Below are positions 37,579-46,287 of a stretch of DNA of 64,000 nucleotides, in pieces. This stretch comes from Bradyrhizobium japonicum USDA 6 (GTDB taxonomy: Bacteria > Pseudomonadota > Alphaproteobacteria > Rhizobiales > Xanthobacteraceae): the NCBI RefSeq assembly GCF_000284375.1, contig NC_017249.1, forward strand, positions 8,673,001-8,737,000, given 5' to 3'. Position numbers and translations under genes: made by a program. Numbering within the stretch: position 1 is the stretch's first letter; each line of letters opens with the position of its first letter. The notes under the pieces are model-generated. The model saw only the letters and a program-made list of their open reading frames with translations, was not told the origin of the DNA and did not search any database.

Positions 37579-38076
37579 CTAGTTCGTTTTGGCGGCAGCG
37601 CCTGCGTTGCCGCTGGCGTTGTTGCTCAACGAACCGGCCTGGCTCATCGTGTTGTTGAAGTAGTTGTCGCTGTCGCCGAGCGTCACGCGGCGCTGGCACA
37701 GCGGCATGCAGCTGTAGGACTCGCGCTCGACCCCGCGATAGACGGTGACGAGCCGGTCGCTCGGACCTTCGACCTGGATCTGACGGTCGACCAGGATCTC
37801 ACCGCCCCGGTCGAGCGCGATGAAATTGGTGGCACCATAGCCCTTCCCAGTCACGACGATCATGCCGCCGGGCTGGAGCGTGACGTCGGCGATCAGCGGA
37901 TTGCCGACCACGATGGTCGCCACCTTGCCGGGCAGCCGGACCAGCTTGGCCTGGTCGACACTGACGGCGATGGTGTCCGCAGTCGCCTCGGCAAGGCTGG
38001 CGGCCGGCGATGCCAGCACCGCAGCCGCAACCAGAAGACAAACGCGCGCATGACGGCGCAGCAACTCTTTACGCAT
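37579..38076 (-). CDS. Orphan pilus-assembly N-terminal domain protein (CpaC-N like)
   Basis: 165 residues with a signal peptide (about 1-30, ASLAEA). The body (about 34-115) matches the N-terminal domain of CpaC/RcpA secretins: IAVSVDQAKLVRLPGKVATIVVGNPLIADVTLQPGGMIVVTGKGYGATNFIALD. No secretin C-domain follows. A cysteine pair (YSCMPLCQRR) and an Asn/Ser/Ala-rich end complete it. The same domain appears in the true CpaC at 41279. It lies near the Tad locus but on the opposite strand, so it may be a periplasmic accessory to the secretin. Confidence 0.85.
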   Translation of the reverse strand: MRKELLRRHARVCLLVAAAVLASPAASLAEATADTIAVSVDQAKLVRLPGKVATIVVGNPLIADVTLQPGGMIVVTGKGYGATNFIALDRGGEILVDRQIQVEGPSDRLVTVYRGVERESYSCMPLCQRRVTLGDSDNYFNNTMSQAGSLSNNASGNAGAAAKTN

Positions 38077-38234
38077 ACTCTTACCCCCGGGACGTCACAA
38101 ACCGGCAGAAGCGATTCGATACACAGCGGAGCCGGTGCCCGACCCGGCTAACCTGCCCTTAATTCGTGAACGTTCCGCAAACTCGCCGACTATTGTTTGA
38201 ACGGACTGTGCGTTTTGCTGCCTCGGAAGATCCC

Positions 38235-39062
38235 TTACTGGCGGAACGGATAGGCGAGCTGGCCCCCGATCTCCTTCGGCATGGTCGCTTCGTCCTTGCC
38301 GTAGTCCTGCGGCAGTTTCCCCTCCGGCATGCGGAAGGTGCCGAACAGCACGTCCCAGATCGGAAACGTCCCGGCAAAATTGGTGTCGCCGCCCTCTTCG
38401 AGCGCGGTGTGGTGCCAGCGGTGGAACACCGGCGTCGCCAGCACATATTTGAACGGCCCGAAGGTCCAGTTCAGGTTGGCGTGCACGAAGGCCGAGTGAA
38501 AGGTGGTGAACGGACCGAGCCAGATCATGACGTTCGGGGAGATGCCGGCCATCAGCAGCACGACGTCGACGCCGATCGTCCCGAGCATGAGATTGACGGG
38601 ATGGAAGCGGGCCGCGGAAATCCACCCGATCTCCTCTGACGAATGATGGATGGCGTGGTACTTCCAGAATCCGCCGTCGTGGAACAGCCGGTGCAGCCAG
38701 TACAGCATGAAGTCAGACAGCACCAGGAACAGTATCGCCTGTACCCACAGCGGCAACTGCGCCAGCGGGCCATGGCCATTGTCGTAGAAGGCGATCAGGT
38801 CGTCGGCGTCGTGGATGTTGAAGACGGCACCGGCACCGACGATCAGAAGTCCGATCCGCATGGTGCGGGCGAACACCGGAACGAAGAACCAGTAGCAGAT
38901 GTCGGTGAGGATCTCGCGCTTGCGCCACCACGGCGCGCCGGGATTGCAGGCCCAGAAATGCTCGAGCACGGTGAAGACCGCCGCGAGCACGAAGGTGACG
39001 GGGACCATCTTCTGGATGGTCTCGCCGAGCATCAAGGCGACTTGCATGGGCAGGCTCGACAT
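38235..39062 (-). CDS. Sterol desaturase / fatty acid hydroxylase family membrane protein
   Basis: 275 residues with about four transmembrane helices. The di-iron histidine clusters of the family are HRLFH (124-128), HAIHH (136-140) and HRWHH (214-218), with further histidines at 154, 189 and 194. Such enzymes use oxygen to hydroxylate or desaturate lipids. Bradyrhizobium makes hopanoids and very-long-chain hydroxy acids, but I cannot tell the substrate here. It stands alone between the CpaC-N-like gene and the Flp pilin gene, with no partner reductase nearby. Confidence 0.92.
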   Translation of the reverse strand: MSSLPMQVALMLGETIQKMVPVTFVLAAVFTVLEHFWACNPGAPWWRKREILTDICYWFFVPVFARTMRIGLLIVGAGAVFNIHDADDLIAFYDNGHGPLAQLPLWVQAILFLVLSDFMLYWLHRLFHDGGFWKYHAIHHSSEEIGWISAARFHPVNLMLGTIGVDVVLLMAGISPNVMIWLGPFTTFHSAFVHANLNWTFGPFKYVLATPVFHRWHHTALEEGGDTNFAGTFPIWDVLFGTFRMPEGKLPQDYGKDEATMPKEIGGQLAYPFRQ

Positions 39063-39181
39063 CGTCGCCTCTCTTCCAAACTTCTGATCCCGCTTAGGCC
39101 TACTCCCCGAAATTTAAGGGAGGGTGAAGTCCACGGCGCGCTTGGGACGCATTTGGAACAGGAAGAATTTCGATTGCGTCC

Positions 39182-39196
39182 TTAAGGCCAAATTCA
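39182..39196 (+). promoter_or_regulatory. Candidate CtrA-like site upstream of flp pilin
   Basis: TTAA-GGCCAAA-TTCA has the TTAA-N7-TTAA layout of CtrA sites with one mismatch, 135 bases before the pilin ATG. A similar single-mismatch site precedes cpaB. CtrA drives pilA and cpa genes in Caulobacter; here the assignment is inference. Confidence 0.3.
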
Positions 39197-39331
39197 CTCT
39201 GGGCAAAAGCATCGGGCTGGAAGCCGGTTTGCCCGATCGAATTAACTCTACCGAAAGAGCTCGGATCTCATGTTTATCGCGTCAAGCACAGCGCCGAACG
39301 AGGCGATCACACCCCAGACGGAGTTTAGTTC

Positions 39332-39496
39332 ATGAAGAACCTGATTGCGCGTTTCGCGAAGGATGAATCCGGCGCCACCGCCATCGAATACGGCCTGATT
39401 GCCGCCGGCATCGCGCTGGCCATCATCACCGTCGTCAACAACCTCGGCAGCTCGCTGAACACCAAGTTCGGCTCGATCAGCTCCTCGCTGAAGTAA
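39332..39496 (+). CDS. flp: Flp-family type IVb pilin
   Basis: 54 residues, MKNLIARFAKDESGATAIEYGLIAAGIALAIITVVNNLGSSLNTKFGSISSSLK. The prepilin processing site is the G-ATAIEYGL junction (cleavage after Gly14, Glu and Tyr at +5/+6 in AIEY), followed by the hydrophobic pilin helix and short tail: a textbook Flp pilin. GGAG lies eight bases before ATG 39332. It is processed by the CpaA peptidase encoded at 39837 and assembled by the Cpa/Tad machine. A terminator follows, so it has its own abundant transcript. Confidence 0.95.
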   Translation: MKNLIARFAKDESGATAIEYGLIAAGIALAIITVVNNLGSSLNTKFGSISSSLK

Positions 39497-39516
39497 GCAA
39501 CCGACCAACGACGGCA

Positions 39517-39548
39517 AAAGCCCCGGACCTCCGGGGCCTTTGTTTTTC
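39517..39548 (+). terminator. Terminator after flp pilin gene
   Basis: GCCCCGG-ACCT-CCGGGGC with flanking A-run before and CTTTGTTTTT after it. It separates the pilin transcript from the downstream cpa genes. Confidence 0.85.
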
Positions 39549-39551
39549 TGA

Positions 39552-39713
39552 ATGCGGCGAGTTCCAGTGGCGTTACGCGAGTACAGAACCGAAGCCGCGG
39601 TTGCGGCGAGCGAGGCGGAGGCGGCCTGGACCTCTTCGCCGGCGTACTGGGTTTGCCTTGCACTGCTGCTCGCGACGGCCGTCCTCGCCGCGCGCATCGC
39701 CAGCATCTGGTGA
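39552..39713 (+). CDS. Possible small single-helix membrane protein
   Basis: A 53-codon frame, MRRVPVALREYRTEAAVAASEAEAAWTSSPAYWVCLALLLATAVLAARIASIW, with one C-terminal hydrophobic helix. It starts four bases after the pilin terminator T-run and has no ribosome site, which argues against it. The amphipathic N-part plus helix, and the place between flp and cpaA, argue for it. I recognise no family. Confidence 0.3.
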   Translation: MRRVPVALREYRTEAAVAASEAEAAWTSSPAYWVCLALLLATAVLAARIASIW

Positions 39714-39836
39714 GTGCGCCTCCGGCAGGTCCCCGCTCGCGGCGTCGCTGCCGCCGTTGTCGGTTTGTTTAGCACTGCCGGCTAGCATGCGGCGACACTC
39801 CGATCCCGCGATGAACCCAAGCTCAAGACGCCGCCC

Positions 39837-40361
39837 ATGATCCTCGACCTTGCGCGCCTTCTGCTCTTCCCGGCCCTGATGGCCTTCGCCGCCGCGAGCG
39901 ATCTCTTCACGATGACCATCTCGAACCGCGTGTCGCTGGCGCTGATCGCGGGCTTCTTCGTGCTCGCGTTCGCCGGTGGCATGGCACCTTACGAGATGCT
40001 GAGCCATGTCGGCGCCGGCGCACTGCTCCTCGTCGTGGCCTTCGGCTGCTTTGCGATGGGCTGGATGGGCGGCGGTGACGCCAAGGTCGCGGCTTCGGTC
40101 GCGCTCTGGTTCGGCTTCGCGCAATTGATGGATTTCCTGCTCTACGCCTCGCTGTTCGGCGGAGCGCTGACGCTGCTCCTGCTCCAGTTCCGGCAATGGC
40201 CATTGCCGTACGGGCTGGCGGGCCAGGCCTGGCTGGCACGGCTGCACGACAAGGAGAGCGGCATTCCTTACGGCATCGCGCTCACGCTCGGCGCGCTGAT
40301 GGTCTATCCGGAGACCGAATGGGTGAAGGCGATCGACCTCGCTCACCTCGCACTGCGCTGA
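39837..40361 (+). CDS. cpaA: Prepilin peptidase CpaA (A24 family)
   Basis: 174 residues with five or six transmembrane helices. The two catalytic aspartates of the aspartic prepilin peptidases are seen in AAASDLFTMTISN (near residue 22) and GWMGGGDAKVAAS (near 81, the GxGD-like motif). It cleaves the Flp pilin leader at the inner membrane; it lacks the N-methylase domain of PilD, as normal for CpaA/TadV. First gene of the cpa group downstream of flp. Confidence 0.95.
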   Translation: MILDLARLLLFPALMAFAAASDLFTMTISNRVSLALIAGFFVLAFAGGMAPYEMLSHVGAGALLLVVAFGCFAMGWMGGGDAKVAASVALWFGFAQLMDFLLYASLFGGALTLLLLQFRQWPLPYGLAGQAWLARLHDKESGIPYGIALTLGALMVYPETEWVKAIDLAHLALR

Positions 40362-40405
40362 ACGCACCGGGTAAGCTGGCGTTAAGCCGATTTAGATACG
40401 CCTCA

Positions 40406-40420
40406 TTAACCATGCTTTGA
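40406..40420 (+). promoter_or_regulatory. Candidate CtrA-like site upstream of cpaB
   Basis: TTAA-CCATGCT-TTGA, the TTAA-N7-TTAA layout with one mismatch, 68 bases before the cpaB ATG in the space after cpaA. Inference from the motif and from known control of pilus genes in Caulobacter. Confidence 0.3.
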
Positions 40421-40487
40421 CGAATAGCTGGTCAACTGCCGATTACGGCGGCGGCTGCGTCGCGGCGTTTTGTGGAAAGTGAAGCGT

Positions 40488-41282
40488 ATGAATAGGGCAC
40501 GCATTGTCGTCCTGACGGTCGCCATCTGCGCCGGCGGTGTCGCCGCGTACCTGGCGAGCGGCTCGGACTCTGCGCCGCCACCGGCGGCTCCGGTCGCACA
40601 GCTTCCGACCGTCGACGTCCTGGTCGCCAAGAACGACATCGGCCTCGGCCAGACCGTGAAGCCGGAAGACGTGCAATGGCAGACCTGGCCGGCTGCGACC
40701 GCGAGCTCCACCTTCATCCGCCGCAACGAGCGCCCCGAGGGCGCAACCCAGGTCATCGGCGCGATCGCCCGCGCGCCCTTCATCCAGGGCGAGCCGATCC
40801 GCGACCAGAAGCTGGTCAGGGCCGAGGGCTCCGGCTTCATGGCGGCGATCCTGCCGACCGGCATGCGCGCGATCTCGACCGAGATCTCGCCGGAGACCGG
40901 CGCGGGCGGCTTCATCCTGCCCAACGACCGCGTCGACGTGCTGCTGACGCGCCGTCTCAAGAACGCCGACCAGGGCGCCGGCGCCCAGGACATCGTCACG
41001 TCCGAGATCATCCTGGCCAATATCCGCGTGCTGGCCATCGACCAGGCGCCGAAGGAAAAGGACGGCCAGAACACCGTGGTGGGCAGGACCGTCACGCTCG
41101 AGCTCAATCCCGCGCAGACGGCGACGCTCTCCGCGGCCCGGCAGAGCGGCACGCTGTCGCTGGCGCTGCGCAGCATCGCCGACGTCAAGATGAGCGAGAT
41201 CACGCTCGATGATTCCGCGAAGCGCGATGGCGTTTCGATCATTCGCTACGGCATTCCAAGCGCGACGGCGAAGGCACGATGA
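40488..41282 (+). CDS. cpaB: Flp pilus assembly protein CpaB
   Basis: 264 residues from ATG 40488, MNRARIVVLTVAICAGGVAAYLA, with one N-terminal membrane helix. A SAF domain follows (TVDVLVAKNDIGLGQTVKPEDVQWQTWP) and then the RcpC/CpaB domain (GMRAISTEISPETGAGGFILPNDRVDVLLTRRL). It is a periplasmic component that supports the secretin and may contact glycans. Its last codons overlap the cpaC start (ATGA). Confidence 0.95.
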   Translation: MNRARIVVLTVAICAGGVAAYLASGSDSAPPPAAPVAQLPTVDVLVAKNDIGLGQTVKPEDVQWQTWPAATASSTFIRRNERPEGATQVIGAIARAPFIQGEPIRDQKLVRAEGSGFMAAILPTGMRAISTEISPETGAGGFILPNDRVDVLLTRRLKNADQGAGAQDIVTSEIILANIRVLAIDQAPKEKDGQNTVVGRTVTLELNPAQTATLSAARQSGTLSLALRSIADVKMSEITLDDSAKRDGVSIIRYGIPSATAKAR

Positions 41283-42769
41283 GGACTGTCGATATGAAAT
41301 GCAGGGCAGATTTGGCGACGATGCGAACCTCGATGGTCCGTGCCCTGTCGTTTTCGGCCGCCTTCGCGCTGACGCTCAACCCGGTGCTCACCCCGGCGAT
41401 CGCCGCCGACTACCGCCCCGTGGCGCAGGTCGCGGCCGACGGCCAGATGAACGCACGCTTCCTCTCTCTCGGCGTCGGCAAGTCGATCGTGATCGACCTG
41501 CCGCGCGACATCAAGGACGTGCTCGTCGCCGATCCCAAGATCGCCAATGCGGTGGTCCGCTCGTCGCAGCGCGCCTACATCATCGGCGCCTCGGTCGGCC
41601 AGACCAACATCGTGTTCTTCGATTCCGCTGGTCAGCAGATCGCGGCCTATGACATCGCGGTCAAGCGCGACCTCAACGGCCTGCGTGCCGCGCTCAAGCA
41701 GATCCTGCCGAACTCCGACATCCAGATCGACGGCCTCGGCGACGGTGTCGTCCTGACCGGCTCGGCGGCGAACCCGCTGGAAGCGCAGCAGGCCAATGAT
41801 CTCGCCGCGCGCCTCGCCGGCGGCGCCGACAAGGTGGTGAACTCGATCGTGGTCCGCGGCCGCGACCAGGTCATGCTGAAGGTGACCGTCGCCGAAGTCG
41901 CGCGCACCATCGTCAAGCAGCTTGGCATCGATCTCACCGCGAACCTGAACTACGGCACCTCGGTGGTGAGCTTCACCAACTCCAACCCCTTCACGGCTCT
42001 CGGCAAGAATCTGGTCGACGGCAACGCTCTGACCACGAAGTTCGGCGCGACGCCGTCGGTGCAGGCCACCCTGCGCGCGATGGAGAGCGCCGGCGTGATC
42101 CGGACGCTGGCCGAGCCGAACCTGACCGCGATCTCCGGTGAGTCCGCGACCTTCATCGCCGGCGGCGAATTCCCGGTGCCGGCGGGTTATGCGTGCGATC
42201 CCACCACGCATGTCTGTACCACCCAGATCAGCTTCAAGAAGTTCGGTATCTCGCTCAACTTCACCCCCATCGTGCTGAGCGAGGGCAAGATCAGCCTGCG
42301 TGTAATGACCGAGGTCTCGGAACTGTCGAACGAAAATTCGATCACGCTGTCGCAGGCCGTGACCTCGAACTCGGTGAACTCGCTGACGGTGCCCTCGATC
42401 AAGACCCGCCGCGCCGAGACCTCGCTGGAAATTCCCTCCGGCGGCGCGATGGCCATGGCCGGCCTGATCCAGCAGCAGACCAAGCAGGCGATCAGCGGGT
42501 TGCCGGGACTGATGCAGCTCCCGATCCTCGGCACGCTGTTCCGCAGCCGCGACTTCGTCAACAACGCGACCGAGCTGGTGGTGATCGTGACACCTTATGT
42601 CGTCCGCGCGGCGTCGCCAAAGGACCTGTCGCGGCCGGATGACGGCTTCGCCGCGCCCGCGGATCCGCAGGCCGAGCTGATCGGCAATATCAACCGCATC
42701 TACGGCGTGCCCGGCCGGACCGAACCGGCCAAGAACTACCGCGGCACCTACGGCTTCATTACCGACTGA
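41279..42769 (+). CDS. cpaC: Flp pilus outer-membrane secretin CpaC
   Basis: 496 residues with a signal region (residues about 20-44, LTPAIAA). The N-terminal pilus-assembly domain (NARFLSLGVGKSIVIDLPRDIKDVLVADPKIANAVVRSS) and a BON-like segment precede the secretin core (ATPSVQATLRAMESAGVIRTLAEPNLTAISGESATFIAGGEFPVP, VPSIKTRRAETSLEIPSGGAMAMAGLIQQQ, LPGLMQLPILGTLFRSRDFVNNATELVVIVTPYVV). It forms the outer-membrane channel for the pilus. A Cys pair (YACDPTTHVCTT) sits in the secretin loop. Overlaps cpaB by four bases. Confidence 0.96.
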   Translation: MRTVDMKCRADLATMRTSMVRALSFSAAFALTLNPVLTPAIAADYRPVAQVAADGQMNARFLSLGVGKSIVIDLPRDIKDVLVADPKIANAVVRSSQRAYIIGASVGQTNIVFFDSAGQQIAAYDIAVKRDLNGLRAALKQILPNSDIQIDGLGDGVVLTGSAANPLEAQQANDLAARLAGGADKVVNSIVVRGRDQVMLKVTVAEVARTIVKQLGIDLTANLNYGTSVVSFTNSNPFTALGKNLVDGNALTTKFGATPSVQATLRAMESAGVIRTLAEPNLTAISGESATFIAGGEFPVPAGYACDPTTHVCTTQISFKKFGISLNFTPIVLSEGKISLRVMTEVSELSNENSITLSQAVTSNSVNSLTVPSIKTRRAETSLEIPSGGAMAMAGLIQQQTKQAISGLPGLMQLPILGTLFRSRDFVNNATELVVIVTPYVVRAASPKDLSRPDDGFAAPADPQAELIGNINRIYGVPGRTEPAKNYRGTYGFITD

Positions 42770-42789
42770 GGCGGAACGGGGATTTCACG

Positions 42790-43524
42790 ATGATCACAGC
42801 ACCACCCCAGATTCGCAAACGCGCCATCCGTTTCGGTGGCGCGCTCGTCGGCATGGCGCTCGTCCTCGGCGGCTGCCAGCATAACGAAGCAGTCACGGCC
42901 TCCATCCCCGACGATTACAAGCAGCGCCATCCGATCGCGATCGAGGAGCAGAACCGCTCGATCGTCGTCTTCGTCGGCCATGCCCGCGGCGGATTGACCG
43001 CCGCCCAGCGCGCCGACGTGATGGGCGTCGCCTCGGCCTGGCTGCACGAAGGCACCGGCGCCATCCGCATCGACGTGCCGTCCGGTACGCCCAACGCGCG
43101 TCCGGTCGCGGACACGATGCGCGAGATCCAGGCGATGCTGGCGGGCGCGGGCGTTCCGCCGCGCGGTGTCAACGTTCGCCCCTACCAGCCGGAAGACAGG
43201 CGCTTCCTGCCGCCGATCCGGCTCACCTATTCCAAGATCGCCGCGATCGCCGGTCCCTGCGGCCTGTGGCCGGACGACATCGGCCCCTCGATGAAGAACA
43301 AGAGCTGGTTCGAGAACAAGGACTATTACAATTACGGCTGCGCCTATCAGCGCAACATGGCGGCGATGATCGACAATCCGTCGGACCTCGAGCAGCCGCG
43401 GCCTGAAACTCCGTCCTATACGGCGCGTCGCATCACGGCGTTCGAGAAGTATCGCAAGGGAACGACGACGGCGACCATCTATCCTGAGGCCGAAAAGGCC
43501 AAACTCAGCGACACCGGCAAATGA
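42790..43524 (+). CDS. cpaD: Flp pilus lipoprotein CpaD
   Basis: 244 residues with a lipobox (GMALVLGGC, Cys near residue 30). The CpaD domain follows: DDYKQRHPIAIEEQNRSIVVFVGHARGGLTAAQRADVMGVASAW, and later CGLWPDDIGPSMKNKSWFENKDYYNYGCAYQRNMAAMIDNPSDLEQPRPE. It is the outer-membrane pilotin-like partner of the CpaC secretin. Its stop overlaps the cpaE start by four bases. Confidence 0.95.
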   Translation: MITAPPQIRKRAIRFGGALVGMALVLGGCQHNEAVTASIPDDYKQRHPIAIEEQNRSIVVFVGHARGGLTAAQRADVMGVASAWLHEGTGAIRIDVPSGTPNARPVADTMREIQAMLAGAGVPPRGVNVRPYQPEDRRFLPPIRLTYSKIAAIAGPCGLWPDDIGPSMKNKSWFENKDYYNYGCAYQRNMAAMIDNPSDLEQPRPETPSYTARRITAFEKYRKGTTTATIYPEAEKAKLSDTGK

Positions 43525-44786
43525 TCAGCTACGCTCGCCAAACTCAAGAAGAGCAGCCCGAGGCGCCGACGCCGGTCGAGGAACATATTGCTCCCTCGCC
43601 GCGCGTGTCGGTCCAGGCTTTCTGCGAGACCGTCGAGACCGCTGCCGCGGTGCAGTCGGCCGGCGAAGACCGTCGTCTCGGCAAGGCCCATCTGAAGATC
43701 CAGATGGGTGGCATGGCGGCGGCGATCGAAGCCTACCGCTCGGCGCCGACGCCGAACGTGATCGTGCTCGAGAGCGACGGCCGCAACGATCTCCTGACCG
43801 GCCTCGACCATCTCGCCACGGTCTGCGACGCCGGCACCCGCGTGGTCGTGATCGGCCGCATCAACGACGTCACGCTCTACCGCGAGCTGGTGCGCCGCGG
43901 CGTCAGCGACTACGTGCTCGCGCCGGTCGGCGCGATCGACGTCGTGCGCTCGATCTGCAACCTGTTCTCGGCGCCCGAAGCCAAGGCGGTCGGCCGCATC
44001 ATTGCCGTGGTCGGTGCCAAGGGCGGCGTCGGCGCGTCCACCATCTCCCACAACGTCGCCTGGGCGATTGCGCGCGACCTCGCAATGGACTCGGTCGTCG
44101 CCGATCTCGACCTCGCCTTCGGCACCGCCGGGCTCGACTACAACCAGGACCCGCCGCAAGGCATTGCCGATGCCGTGTTCTCGCCGGATCGCGTCGACAC
44201 CGCCTTCATCGACCGCCTGCTGTCGAAATGCACCGACCATCTCAGCCTGCTGGCGGCGCCGGCGACGCTCGACCGGGTCTATGATTTTGGCACCGACGCC
44301 TTCGATGCCGTGTTCGACACGCTGCGCTCCACCATGCCCTGCATCGTGCTCGACGTTCCGCATCAATGGTCGGGCTGGACCAAGCGCGCCCTGATCGGGG
44401 CGGACGACATCCTGATCGTGGCGGCGCCTGACCTCGCCAATCTGCGCAACACCAAGAACCTGTTCGATCTGCTGAAGGCCTCGCGCCCCAACGATCGGCC
44501 CCCGCTCTACTGCCTGAACCAGGTCGGCGTCCCGAAACGGCCCGAAATCGCCGCCGCCGAGTTCGCCAAGGCGATCGAGAGCCAGCCGGTCGTCTCGATC
44601 CCGTTCGAACCGCAGATCTTCGGCTCGGCCGCCAACAACGGCCAGATGATCGCGGAGATCTCCGCCAACCACAAATCGATCGAGATGTTCCTTCAGATCG
44701 CCCAGCGCCTGACCGGCCGCAGCGAGACGAAGAAGCAAAAGTCGTCCTTGCTTTCACCCCTGATTGACAAGTTGCGGGGAAAATAA
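43521..44786 (+). CDS. cpaE: Flp pilus assembly ATPase CpaE (ParA/MinD-like)
   Basis: 421 residues. An N-terminal receiver-like domain (about 50-155, NVIVLESDGRNDLLTGLDHLATVCDAGTRVVVIG) is followed by a MinD/ParA ATPase with deviant Walker A AKGGVGAST, ADLDLAFGTAGLDYNQDP and VLDVPHQWSGWTKRALIGADDILIVAAPDL. CpaE positions the Tad machine at the cell pole in Caulobacter. It sits between cpaD (4-base overlap) and cpaF (21-base gap). Confidence 0.95.
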   Translation: MISYARQTQEEQPEAPTPVEEHIAPSPRVSVQAFCETVETAAAVQSAGEDRRLGKAHLKIQMGGMAAAIEAYRSAPTPNVIVLESDGRNDLLTGLDHLATVCDAGTRVVVIGRINDVTLYRELVRRGVSDYVLAPVGAIDVVRSICNLFSAPEAKAVGRIIAVVGAKGGVGASTISHNVAWAIARDLAMDSVVADLDLAFGTAGLDYNQDPPQGIADAVFSPDRVDTAFIDRLLSKCTDHLSLLAAPATLDRVYDFGTDAFDAVFDTLRSTMPCIVLDVPHQWSGWTKRALIGADDILIVAAPDLANLRNTKNLFDLLKASRPNDRPPLYCLNQVGVPKRPEIAAAEFAKAIESQPVVSIPFEPQIFGSAANNGQMIAEISANHKSIEMFLQIAQRLTGRSETKKQKSSLLSPLIDKLRGK

Positions 44787-44807
44787 GCCGCCGCATGGAG
44801 TTGTTAA

Positions 44808-46271
44808 GTGTTCGGTAAGCGTAGCGGAACAGACACCGATACTCGGGCTCCCAAGCCCGGCGCCGTGTCGCCAGAGCCTGCCCAGGCTCCGGCGCCCGCG
44901 GTGTCGCGCGCGCCGCCCCCGCCGGCCGTCGCCTCGCCGCCGCTCGCCCCCGCGCGGCCGGCGCCGGCCATGGAATCCCGCCGCTCGGACAATTACTACG
45001 AGGTCAAGGCGACGATCTTCGGTGCGCTGATCGAGGCCATCGACCTCGCCCAGCTCGCCAAGCTCGACTCCGAGTCCGCGCGCGAGGAAATCCGCGACAT
45101 CGTCAACGAGATCATCGCGATCAAGAACATCGTGATGTCGATCGCCGAGCAGGAAGAGCTGCTCGACGATATCTGCAACGACGTTCTCGGCTACGGCCCG
45201 CTGGAGCCTCTGCTGTCGCGCGACGACATCGCCGACATCATGGTCAACGGCGCGGACACCGTCTACATCGAGGTCGCCGGCAAGATCCAGCGCACCGGCA
45301 TCCGCTTCCGCGACAACCAGCAGCTCCTCAACATCTGCCAGCGCATCGTCAGCCAGGTCGGCCGGCGCGTCGACGAATCCTCGCCGATCTGCGACGCGCG
45401 CCTCGCCGACGGCTCCCGCGTCAACGCCATCGTGCCGCCGCTGTCGATCGACGGGCCCACGCTCACCATCCGAAAATTCAAGAAGGACAAGCTGACGCTG
45501 GATCAGCTGGTCAGGTTCGGCGCGATCTCGCCGGAGGGCGCGGAAATCCTCCAGATCATCGGCCGCGTCCGCTGCAACGTGCTGATCTCCGGCGGCACCG
45601 GCTCCGGCAAGACCACGCTGCTCAACTGCCTGACCAACTACATCGAGCACGACGAGCGCATCATCACCTGCGAGGACGCGGCCGAGCTCCAGCTCCAGCA
45701 GCCGCACGTGGTGCGTCTAGAAACCCGCCCGCCCAACATCGAGGGCGAAGGCCAGGTCACCATGCGCGAATTGGTGCGCAACTGCCTGCGTATGCGCCCC
45801 GAACGCATCATCGTCGGCGAAGTCCGCGGACCCGAGGCGTTCGACCTGCTCCAGGCGATGAACACCGGCCATGACGGCTCGATGGGCACGCTCCACGCCA
45901 ACAATCCGCGCGAAGCGCTATCGCGCTGCGAATCCATGATCACGATGGGCGGCTTCTCGCTGCCCTCGCGCACCATCCGCGAGATGATCTGCGCTTCGAT
46001 CGACGTCATCGTCCAGGCCGCGCGCCTGCGCGACGGCTCGCGCCGCATCACGCACATCACCGAGGTGATGGGCATGGAAGGCGACACCATCATCACCCAG
46101 GACATCTTCCTCTACGACATGGTCGGCGAGGACGCCAACGGCAAGATCATCGGTCGGCACCGCTCGACCGGCATCGGCCGCCCGAAATTCTGGGAGCGTG
46201 CGCGCTATTACGGCGACGAGAAGCGCCTTGCCGCTGCGCTCGATGCGGCGGAAGTCGCGCCGAAGACATGA
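44808..46271 (+). CDS. cpaF: Flp pilus assembly/retraction ATPase CpaF (TadA)
   Basis: 487 residues from GTG 44808, preceded by GGAG at good spacing. The first 60 residues are Pro/Ala-rich. The T2SS-type ATPase core shows Walker [14 protein letters not shown], the Asp box [11 protein letters not shown], Walker [15 protein letters not shown] and the His box [15 protein letters not shown]. It powers pilus extension, and in Caulobacter also retraction. Confidence 0.97.
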   Translation: MFGKRSGTDTDTRAPKPGAVSPEPAQAPAPAVSRAPPPPAVASPPLAPARPAPAMESRRSDNYYEVKATIFGALIEAIDLAQLAKLDSESAREEIRDIVNEIIAIKNIVMSIAEQEELLDDICNDVLGYGPLEPLLSRDDIADIMVNGADTVYIEVAGKIQRTGIRFRDNQQLLNICQRIVSQVGRRVDESSPICDARLADGSRVNAIVPPLSIDGPTLTIRKFKKDKLTLDQLVRFGAISPEGAEILQIIGRVRCNVLISGGTGSGKTTLLNCLTNYIEHDERIITCEDAAELQLQQPHVVRLETRPPNIEGEGQVTMRELVRNCLRMRPERIIVGEVRGPEAFDLLQAMNTGHDGSMGTLHANNPREALSRCESMITMGGFSLPSRTIREMICASIDVIVQAARLRDGSRRITHITEVMGMEGDTIITQDIFLYDMVGEDANGKIIGRHRSTGIGRPKFWERARYYGDEKRLAAALDAAEVAPKT

Positions 46272-46287
46272 GCAGATCGGCGCAGCC

